From JAGNHB01 sp964436005 (GTDB lineage Bacteria > Acidobacteriota > JAAYUB01), in assembly GCA_964436005.1 (NCBI GenBank), contig CAYTBK010000005.1, forward strand, positions 6,060 to 70,059: a DNA stretch of 64,000 bases, in the 5' to 3' direction. Shown here piece by piece: positions 16,801 to 24,200 of this stretch. Made by a program: the position numbers and the translations under genes. The notes beneath the pieces were generated by a model. That model was not told the DNA's origin, searched no databases, and worked only from the letters and a program-made list of their open reading frames with translations. Position 1 is the stretch's first letter, and every line of letters begins with the position of its first letter.

Positions 16801-17537
16801 ATGGCCACCGCTACGCCTTCGGCAAAGGCGAACGCCAGCATGTTGTCGCGCAGCGGGTCCTGGAACTGGTAGAGGACAATGGCCGTAAAAGACGAGAAGA
16901 GCAGGACGGCGGGCAGGTAGAATTCGCCGCCCCGTCGTCGGCAGAAGCGCAGGGCCAGGTGCGCTGCGACGAAGAGGGTGGGGAAAGCCCACAGGTAGAT
17001 TCGCCAGGTCTCCCGGGCCGTTTCGGCGGAACGAACGACGACGACATTCCGGATCTTCTGCAACTGGTCCGGTGACAGCGGGCGTACCTGCCCACGGTGG
17101 CCGGCTTTGCTTTCCGCCAGCAAGGCACTGAGGGACAGGTGGGTTTTCTCCCACCAGCCGGCTTCGTCCATCCGCCTGGCCACGCGGGCCGCCAGCGGCC
17201 GGAGATCTTCGGGGGGAAGAAGGGTGGAAAGGGCCTGTTCGATTTCCGTCTCGGTGGCGGTTGACAATAATGTTATTCTGGGTGGTGCGATCCGCGAGGC
17301 AAAGGGTCGCATCCTGATCGGGGAAGAGGAGGCTGCTTCCGCGGGTTTTCCGGAAGACCCCGCCCCCCCTCCCGTTTGAGGCCCGAAAACACTGATTTTC
17401 CAGGGGAGCGGGGCGACGGAAGCGGCGATCCTGGCGTCACCGGAACGCAAACCGAGCTGAAGTATCCAGACACTGGCCAGGAGAATGAGGGCCAGTTCAA
17501 TGTTCCGGCAGAGCAACACCACCCGCAATTTCTTCAT
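13878..17537 (-). CDS. SEDS glycosyltransferase - class B PBP fusion
   Basis: One 1219-residue frame joins a FtsW/RodA-type polymerase to a penicillin-binding transpeptidase. After a membrane anchor (RNIELALILLASVWILQLGL) and a soluble stretch, a polytopic SEDS domain runs from about 175 to 560. Its family motifs are FVQKDLGPAM (D361), GHTDLILASCGEVFGF (D461, the position of the catalytic Asp of RodA) and GIPFPLLGYGKSA. A transmembrane helix near 570-590 leads into the extracytoplasmic part: PBP dimer-like region 600-750, then the transpeptidase with S847 in GSTFK, S-C-N at 911-913 and KTGT at 1038-1041. A Pro/Ala/Lys-rich tail of about 80 residues ends very basic. It should both polymerise and cross-link peptidoglycan. 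Separate elongasome or divisome partners are not in this window. Confidence 0.92.
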   Translation of the reverse strand: MKKLRVVLLCRNIELALILLASVWILQLGLRSGDARIAASVAPLPWKISVFGPQTGGGAGSSGKPAEAASSSPIRMRPFASRIAPPRITLLSTATETEIEQALSTLLPPEDLRPLAARVARRMDEAGWWEKTHLSLSALLAESKAGHRGQVRPLSPDQLQKIRNVVVVRSAETARETWRIYLWAFPTLFVAAHLALRFCRRRGGEFYLPAVLLFSSFTAIVLYQFQDPLRDNMLAFAFAEGVAVAMVGLVAAAGFIRLSTLEDFKYITILSALGLSLLLILYGSGPEGTDTRINLFGFQPVEFIKLMVVLFLAAYLSDRENELKALNAFRLGPFSIPRIRDVLPVAIFMCTSLAFFFVQKDLGPAMVLYLVFVCLFASIARRLMLGLAGLAVLTTAFWLAYRHSVFQTVSTRIEMWLSPWDNHRPGGVQLAESLWALASGGRAGSGPGLSSPNYIPAGHTDLILASCGEVFGFPAVALLLAGSTAIFVMMIYHAYQARHAYASGLGFGLALLFGVQAAVISAASLGILPLTGIPFPLLGYGKSATIATFILIGLMINIASRRPPGEPRPVRLPAAALVVPAVIAAALILAAGKAWVIMGPSADAILVKPCLVPQGDGVRRYACNRRLTTLAALIPRGAIRDCRGVPLALNDPLEAEEVAPLVRALGGSPPAADGRRRVQPFGPLTVHLLGCTQDYWSDQDTVEKKFDTHLRGYPYSERVEVVGGVRIVKPDYSGLAGPFRDRALFPAGRLGDILRQDRDVRLSLDIRIQAAAARALQNNFPEFDGVRRSAGAAVVLNALTGDILACLSLPGYDPNIPPTPALLQSIYGPGERPVADRCRKEIYPPGSTFKVVTAAAALWKGLSPNAETIDCRHKNVIPWTYDRILHKRSVTDDETESAHGRIAMPRALIESCNVYFAWLGTRVGAPDFFSFCKKELGLTLPAIPNAAAMDVNLPDNAYGQALVAVTPMEMAAVAAMVRNDGRRVVPGLTLYPEEPKPGHLATLLPEEAARQLRSWMVSVTVSGTGRQAAVEGLVTGGKTGTAQTASGDGRSHAWFIGFADPPPDPGKYIRPEKPERPTAGKSAGADAPPATPADRPEPGAPVAFAFLLENSGYGGRAAAPAARDLLTAMRDGALFPARPVAVEPTPAAEPPSGPAPAVAKDKPAAPRPAVKKQKPSPRPSRHVHKASTKQKKQSVHKKKPVKATGSKSKSKGKKRRQAL

Positions 17538-17570
17538 CAGTGGCCTCTTCGCCCATAGCGGCTCCGACAG

Positions 17571-17610
17571 AAAAAAATACGGGTTCCTTTAGCTTGGGGA
17601 GGCGGAACCC
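17571..17610 (-). terminator. Leader terminator/attenuator before the SEDS-PBP gene
   Basis: On the minus strand GGGTTCC (17604-17610) pairs with GGAACCC (17581-17587) around a 16-base loop, followed by GTA and seven T (17571-17577). It lies 34 bases upstream of the SEDS-PBP start codon and inside the predicted leader, with no upstream gene on that strand to terminate. A tiny frame, ATG-TTA-ACT-ACC-CCC-TAA, sits just before the stem (17613-17630). Transcription attenuation is therefore possible; no known riboswitch fold is recognised. Confidence 0.5.
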
Positions 17611-17639
17611 GCTTAGGGGGTAGTTAACATTGAAGTCCA

Positions 17640-17668
17640 AACCTATGCCTGATTCTCATAATTGTCAA
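17640..17668 (-). promoter_or_regulatory. Sigma-70-type promoter of the SEDS-PBP gene
   Basis: TTGACA (17663-17668, minus strand) is separated by 17 bases from TAGGTT (17640-17645). The predicted transcript starts near 17633 and would have a leader of about 95 bases containing the terminator-like hairpin. Confidence 0.5.
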
Positions 17669-17866
17669 GTCAATTTATGGAAGGGTGTTCCCGTGCGTTG
17701 CGCGAACCAACCTCGAATCGGGCGTGGCATATTATCCTGTTCGTTATCATGGCGGTTTTCTGCCGGAGACGCAGCCTGGTATTGGGAAGAAAATTGAGTG
17801 AAACGGCCGATTTCGGCATCCATAAGTTGTAAGGGATTTGTCTGGCCGGGACCTGAGGGAGGCGGA

Positions 17867-18571
17867 ATGGGCAAGGTGAAAACCATTGTATTGATAATAG
17901 GAATATTGTCTTGTCTGGGCAGTGCGGCCATGGCCAGGGAGTTGCCCAATTGGGTGGTCCGGGCGGAGTATCCCGTGCCCACGGCGGCGGCGGACCGGTG
18001 GGCCGTGGTGGACTGGCTGTACCGGGTGACGGAAATCCGGGTGATCGACGGGGAAGAATGGTGGGCTGTCACGGTGGACAGCGTGCGGGGGAATGCCGTT
18101 TCCTCCGGTTCTTTTCTCTTCCAGCCGGAAACGAGGGTGGTCAGGAATGCCTGCTGCCTGACGAAGCGAAACGGTGTGGACATGGAGGTCGATCTGGATA
18201 GCATCCAGGGGGAAGGCGTCTCTCTGCACCCGTACAGCCCTTTCCCTCTGGATCAGGCGGTTTCGCCTTCCCTAGCCGCGGGCCGGTTGGCCGCCCGTTC
18301 GTCCGGGGGCAGCGGTTGGTCTTTCCAGGCTGAATTCACGGTCCGCCAGGGGACCGCCGAGGAGTTGTCCTCCTCCCCCCTGGCCGCGAAGGCCCGCCAG
18401 TCGGCGGGGGAAGTGTCGACTTTCGTGGTGGAAGGTCAAAAGGGGAGTATCTTGTCTGGCCGGCGCACCCTTCAATACGGAAGCCGGTTCCCCTGGTGGA
18501 TCTGTTGCGAAACTTCGTCTTGCCGGTCGGTAATGGTAGAATTTCAAGGAGTTGTCTTGAAAGATGAATAG
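17867..18571 (+). CDS. Secreted hypothetical protein
   Basis: A 234-residue protein with a clear signal peptide (MGKVKTIVLIIGILSCLGSA, cleavage near AMA-RE). The ATG at 17867 is preceded by GGGAGG. The mature part has beta-rich stretches (WAVVDWLYRVTEIRVIDGEE, WWAVTVDSVRG) and three cysteine pairs near residues 99, 214 and 219. No family is recognised. Its last 8 bases overlap the start of the transglutaminase-like gene (ATGAATAG), so the two are translationally coupled. It may be an accessory or partner of that secreted enzyme. Confidence 0.7.
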   Translation: MGKVKTIVLIIGILSCLGSAAMARELPNWVVRAEYPVPTAAADRWAVVDWLYRVTEIRVIDGEEWWAVTVDSVRGNAVSSGSFLFQPETRVVRNACCLTKRNGVDMEVDLDSIQGEGVSLHPYSPFPLDQAVSPSLAAGRLAARSSGGSGWSFQAEFTVRQGTAEELSSSPLAAKARQSAGEVSTFVVEGQKGSILSGRRTLQYGSRFPWWICCETSSCRSVMVEFQGVVLKDE

Positions 18572-21149
18572 AGCTTTTCTACTGTTCACAGCGGTGCTGG
18601 CGGCCGTACTGTCGAACGCTCCCGTCTTGGCGGACGGCTCGGAGGAATACTACGCCACAAAAGCGGCCTGGAGCTCTTTCTGGTTTCCGTATATCGACGG
18701 CACCCTGGTGACGGGGAAAGCTTCCTCGGGCACGGTGGGCGGAGGCTACTACTACACGGACTGGGAAGGCGGCTTTGCTCCGCTGGAGAAACTGGGGGCC
18801 GCCTTCGGGCTGGATCCCCGTGGCGAGGCCTTCCAGTGGGAAAGCGAGCACCATTACGACACGGAAGCGGAGGAATGGTACGGGCACTGCAACGGATTCG
18901 CGGCGGCCAGCTGCGTCGAGGCGGCCCCCACGGCCCCCGGCCAGGTGGGAGACGTGTATTTCCGGGTGGGAGACAAGAAGGCCCTTCTGTGCGAATCCCA
19001 CCAGGGGGACGGGGCCCTGTTGACCGGCAGCCGCTTCACCGGTGCGGAGGGGGAGGATTCGCAGGACATCTACCCGAATGTCTTCCACGCCGTTCTGCAG
19101 CGGAACATCAAAACACTGGGCGTTCCGTTCGTGGTCGAGGTCGATCCGGGAATCCAGATATGGAACTTTCCCTGCTACGGGTACAGCTCGACCTGGATCG
19201 ACGATGGGGATGTGCGCCACGTGACGACGAAAGTATACCTGGCCAGCGATGTCGTCCGCCCCGACGTCACGGAAATCAAGAAAAAAACCGCCACCTACAC
19301 CTACGACCTGAAGATGAGCGGCGAAACCGTGCTTTCCGGGACCTGGACAGGAAAGTCGGTGTACGACCATCCTGATTTCGTGTGGGAGGTCATCACCATC
19401 GAGAGCGCCAACCCGTATCTAACCATAGACGATGCTCGCAACGTGGCCTCCTCCACCCTGGCGGGCAGCGTGACGGACGATTCCTGGGAGCCCAACAACA
19501 GCCGCCAGGAGGCCGAGCCCATGAACTACGACGTCCTGTTCGCGCGGTTGCTGGATGATGATTGGTTCGGCATTCCCGTGGAAGCCGGGGAAAAGGTGAG
19601 CGCGACCGTCATGACCCAGAAAATCGACAACCAGTTGTCGGTTTCGCTGGAAGACGCCCAGGGAAACCCGTTGGCCGCTTCCCAGAGCGGGAAGGGGCCG
19701 TTCACCCTGTCGAGCGACGTCGTCGAGAACAGCGGGAACGCCTATCTGCACCTCGATCCCGTTACTCCGCAGACCGTTTTCCGGAACTATGAGATCGAAG
19801 TCGGCCGAACCGGTTGCCAGGCGGTCATGCCCCACGTGGCCAACTCCTGCCAGTGGTCTTCGGAGCTGTTTCTGCTGAACCCGAACGCGACGTCGGTCAG
19901 GGTATTCAACCATTTTTACGATGCTTCCGTATCTCCGGTCCGGCACGTGTCGTATGACGGCGGAATCGGGACCATGCCCGGGAAGGCCCTGATCCGGGGC
20001 TATCTCGAAACGCTGTTCAACGATTTCGGGGAGGACTGCCAACGCTGGATGCGGTTGCGCTCCCTCGAAAATATCGACGGGTTCTGCCTGTTTCGGGCGG
20101 ACGGCGGAAAAAACCTTACGGCGGTGCGGCTGCAGAGTCCTGTGTCCACCAATTTGAATTTCAACAGTTTGGCCTACGACAGCACCTGGTGGACAGGCGT
20201 GGGCATCGTCAACCCCGATTACCGGCACACGACGAAGGTGCAGATCAAGCCGATCCGGGCGAGCGGTTCCGTCAATACCCAGGCGGTCAAGGAAGTCGTC
20301 CTGGAACCGAGCGGGAGAGTCCTGGCCATGCTGAACGAGTATTTCGACCTCGATGTGCTGGCGGAAACGAACTGGATCCGCATCGAAGCCGACCGTCCCA
20401 TCGCCGGTTTTGAAGTCTTCGGAACGCAGAATTTCGAGATGTGCGAGGGACTGCCGCTGCAGGATGACGGCGCAGCGGAATCGTACGCGGCCTGGCTGCC
20501 GCCGCCGACCGACGGGTGGTGGTCGGGCATCACGCTCGTCAATCCGAGCTCCGATACGGTCAGCGTCAAGGTCTACCCGTTCAACGTCAATGGGATCTAC
20601 CTGCTGAACCCGCCCTACTACACCGAAGTGCCTTTGGGGAGAAGGGGCAAGTCCGCTTTGATGATGGAGCAGCTGCTCCCCGGCGGGAAGCGCGAACAGT
20701 TGGCCTACCTGAAGATCGCCGTTCCGGAGGACCGAAAGGTGACGGGCTTCGTCATGAACGGTAATTTCCAATCGGGAATCATGTGCGGGTATCCGCTGAC
20801 GAAGGCATCCGAAATGCAGACGCAGGGAACCATCTGCGCCGTGGATGGGTTGACGGTGATCTTCAACAACGTGAAAAGCGGGAACAGCGACAAGAAGGTG
20901 ACGATCCGGTTCCTGGACACTCAGGGAAACGCCCTGGGGGAGGAACGTGAGATGGCGTTGCCTCGCTACGTTGTCAAGCGGGCGACCCCGGAGGAGCTGT
21001 ATCAGGGCACTCCCCCGGAAGGGTGGGCGAGGCTGGTCTGGAAATGCGACTCTCCCCTCATCGTGATGGGCGAGGTCATTCAGGACGACAAGGGCACGTA
21101 CATTCCTTCCCTGGTCGAGGAGCCGGCGGAGGGCGCCGTCACCCGATGA
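18564..21149 (+). CDS. Secreted transglutaminase-elicitor-like protein with 4 C-terminal modules
   Basis: An 861-residue exported protein with signal peptide 1-23 (LLFTAVLAAVLSNAPVLA). Residues 30-300 resemble the TGase_elicitor/papain-like family: C109 in WYGHCNGFAAAS is the likely nucleophile, and GIQIWNFPCYGYSSTW plus VRHVTTKVYL are the following conserved blocks. A pre-peptidase C-terminal-type domain (DDSWEPNNSRQEAEPMNYDV, LDDDWFGIPVEAGEKVSATV) spans about 305-410. Residues about 417-855 are four tandem modules of about 105 residues, seen best in WWTGVGIVNP...PIAGFEVFG and WWSGITLVNPSS...VTGFVMNG. Related modules end two other giant proteins here. Substrate unknown; cross-linking or peptidase activity outside the cell is plausible. 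Confidence 0.72.
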   Translation: MNRAFLLFTAVLAAVLSNAPVLADGSEEYYATKAAWSSFWFPYIDGTLVTGKASSGTVGGGYYYTDWEGGFAPLEKLGAAFGLDPRGEAFQWESEHHYDTEAEEWYGHCNGFAAASCVEAAPTAPGQVGDVYFRVGDKKALLCESHQGDGALLTGSRFTGAEGEDSQDIYPNVFHAVLQRNIKTLGVPFVVEVDPGIQIWNFPCYGYSSTWIDDGDVRHVTTKVYLASDVVRPDVTEIKKKTATYTYDLKMSGETVLSGTWTGKSVYDHPDFVWEVITIESANPYLTIDDARNVASSTLAGSVTDDSWEPNNSRQEAEPMNYDVLFARLLDDDWFGIPVEAGEKVSATVMTQKIDNQLSVSLEDAQGNPLAASQSGKGPFTLSSDVVENSGNAYLHLDPVTPQTVFRNYEIEVGRTGCQAVMPHVANSCQWSSELFLLNPNATSVRVFNHFYDASVSPVRHVSYDGGIGTMPGKALIRGYLETLFNDFGEDCQRWMRLRSLENIDGFCLFRADGGKNLTAVRLQSPVSTNLNFNSLAYDSTWWTGVGIVNPDYRHTTKVQIKPIRASGSVNTQAVKEVVLEPSGRVLAMLNEYFDLDVLAETNWIRIEADRPIAGFEVFGTQNFEMCEGLPLQDDGAAESYAAWLPPPTDGWWSGITLVNPSSDTVSVKVYPFNVNGIYLLNPPYYTEVPLGRRGKSALMMEQLLPGGKREQLAYLKIAVPEDRKVTGFVMNGNFQSGIMCGYPLTKASEMQTQGTICAVDGLTVIFNNVKSGNSDKKVTIRFLDTQGNALGEEREMALPRYVVKRATPEELYQGTPPEGWARLVWKCDSPLIVMGEVIQDDKGTYIPSLVEEPAEGAVTR

Positions 21150-21247
21150 ATATGGAACGGCATGTCCTGGATTGGTGACGTGCGCCACTGTCGGGCGCAT
21201 ATACAGATTGGTATACTAATAAGTCAGATAAAGAAGGGAGGTCTATC

Positions 21248-24200
21248 ATGAAAAGCAAGGGGTGGGGTGTGAAGGGGGGGGTGTTCCTGATCCTATTGAT
21301 GTTGACAGGCGGGGGCCTGTTCGCCGTGGAGCCGATCAACTCCTTTTCGGTCATTTATTTCGCCGATGTCAACAACGACAGCCTGCAGGACCTGCTCATC
21401 AGCAACAACCGCACGATCAGGGCCTACCTGAACCGGGGGACCGCCAGCGCGCCTTCCTATGGCTCGGCGGATTACGATCTGCCGATGGACGCCAACGCCT
21501 ACCGGGTCATCGGCTCTTTCGCCGACATTTTTTACAGCGGCAAGATGGACGTCTTCTTCGGCGCCGAGGCCGGGGGAATCGGCCGCATCGCCAATACGGG
21601 GACGGCCTCCAACCCCGTCTGGACCACGGTCCGCAACACGGGGCTGCGAACCAATTCCTTCCTGGGCATCACCCACGACCCCTTCATCGAAACCGTCCTG
21701 TTCCACGACTTCGACAGCGACGGCGACCTGGACCTGATCTTTACGGACCCGTATTCTTTCCTCACCTACTATGTCAACCAGGATCGCGAATCCGACGGAT
21801 GGGTGGATGGAAAGTGGAGCGGCACGACGACGCCTTCCTTCACCGTGCTGGTCAGCTGGTCCCCCCTCGTCGGCTGCGGCGCCACGTCCGCCAAGCCCGC
21901 CCTGTTGGACTGGACGGCCGACGGCCTGTTCGACCTGTATGCCGGTGACAACTTCAGCGGAGGAGTTCGTTCGTATGTCAATTCAGGAACACTCACCAGA
22001 CCTTCCTTGACCAGTGCTGGAATTGTTCTCACCGACGTTGTCACCGGGCTGTACCCGACCTGCGCCTTCCGCGATTTCACCGGCGACGGCTTCCTGGACT
22101 TGTACTACGGGAACGCCGCCGGGGCTTTCACCCTGGTCAGCTCCGTGAACCGAAGTTCCACCGATGTGGACGTCCTCCCTCCCCCCATGCCGGTCAGCGG
22201 GCTGACGAAAGACTCTCTGGAGGCGGGCGGCCTGACCCTGAAATGGCCCTTCGTGAACGACGCCGCCGTCACCAGCGGGTCCAAATACCGTTCCGGAGTC
22301 TACTCCTATGCCTTGTACCGCGACGACACGGGCGATTCCGATTTCACCCCGTCGCAGAACAATCTTCTGTGGAAGCACTACCAATGGCATTACAGCCCCG
22401 ACTACGCCCCGGAATTCGCCGACGGGGACGGCTTCAAGATCGTTAACAACTACTTCTACTACCACGACGCGGGGCTTTCGGGCGGGAATACATACTGCTA
22501 CAAGCTCGTGGTGACGGACGCTGCCGGCAATTCCGTCACGACCGATGCCGTCTGCCAGACTTTCGACCCGCCCTACTTCGATTCCGTCAGCGTGCAGGTT
22601 TCGCCGCTCGTGACCACGAACGCGTTTCTCCTGTCGTTCTCCACGCTGGACCAGTATGCCAACCTGTACCCCATCGAGCCCAACGGTACGGAGCCCAACA
22701 TCTCGGTTCAGGTGTACAAGGGCACCCCGCCGGCTCCCTCCGGAGAAACGCTCGTGGACGCCGTTTCGAGCGAACCCGTCGCCTCCATGACATTCGACGG
22801 AACGTCCAACTACACGGGGACGGTGACCATCGCCGACAGTTCGTGCGAGCAGTTCTACGTTCACGTGACCGCCGTGCACAACGCGACCACCGCCTTGATT
22901 ACCAAGGAGAAACTGTCCTCTCAGGTGATCATCGACCGGGCCGCTCCCCCGATGCCGACCCTGACGGGAACCCCGCAGGGATACTCCAGCATCGTGTTCA
23001 GCTGGACCCCCGTCACCGACAACTGTTCGTTGATCGCGCGGTACCGGCTTTTCATCAAGGGGCCCACCGACACGGCGTATTCGCAGCAGTATTCCGGTAC
23101 GTTGACGAGCTACACGAAAACGGTGCTGCCCTGCCAGAGCTACCGGGCCTATGTCACCGCCGTGGACACGGCCGGGAACGAAACCGTCGTGGCCTCGCCG
23201 GATGCAGTGGCCGGCACCTACGCCGCGCTGCCCGATACCACGGCCCCCAACAACCCTACCGGCCTGACGGGAACGTATTATAGCAGCGACACCAAGATAC
23301 AGCTGAACTGGAACGACGTGGCGGATTCTCAGAGCGGCCTGTACCGCTACGAAATCCAGAAGCACCTGACCGGCGCCGAGTACGCATTCCTTTGCTACGT
23401 CACCTATTCCGAGCATTCGGACAACCAGACCAATCCGGGAACGCCGGTGTACTACCGGGTCCGCGCCATCGACAAGTGCAACAACGCGTCCGGATGGACG
23501 GAAGTGTCCGTAACCAAAATCGTCGACACCACCGCCCCGACGGTGCCGACCGGGCTTGCCGGCAGCGCCCTGAGCCCCTCCTCCATCGGACTGACCTGGA
23601 ACGCATCCACCGACAGCGGCAGCGGCGTGCGCGGGTACAACATCTACCTGAACTCCAGTTCGACTCCTTTTGTGGAGGCCCCGACCAATTCCTACACCCA
23701 TACGGGCCTGACCGCGAACACATCCTATACCTACCAGGTGGCGGCCGTCGACAATGTCGGAAACGTTTCGGCCAAGACTTCCGCGATTTCGGTGCGGACG
23801 CTTCCTTCCACTTCGGAAAAGCCGAATCCGCCCACCGATTTGCGGACTTCGCTGGTCGAGGCTTCGCGCGTGACGCTCCGCTGGACCGCCCCGACCGCCA
23901 GGGTGCCCGTCAGTTCCTACCGGGTATACCGCCACGCCAGCGCCACCTCGGCGGACTCCAGCGGCGTCCTGGTCGGGTCGTCGACCACAACGGAGTATAC
24001 CGTTACCGGCCTGACGGCAGCGACGACCTATTATTACACCGTGAAATCCGTCAGTTCCACGAGCGTGGAGTCGAATCCGTCCAACCGCCTGGCCGTGACT
24101 ACGGCCTCCGTGGCCACTCCGACGGTGCCCCAGAACTTCCGGGTCACCGATATCGGCAGCAACACGGTGGACCTGGCCTGGAGCGCTTCGACTCCTTCCG

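Larger units (their letters stand above)
17538..17866. other. Divergent intergenic region (SEDS-PBP / secreted protein)
   Basis: 329 bases without a gene. It holds the minus-strand promoter and terminator-like leader hairpin of the SEDS-PBP gene, described separately. On the plus side, AT-rich sequence and the GGGAGG site of the secreted-protein gene at 17867 are present. I see no second gene or repeat here. Confidence 0.6.
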
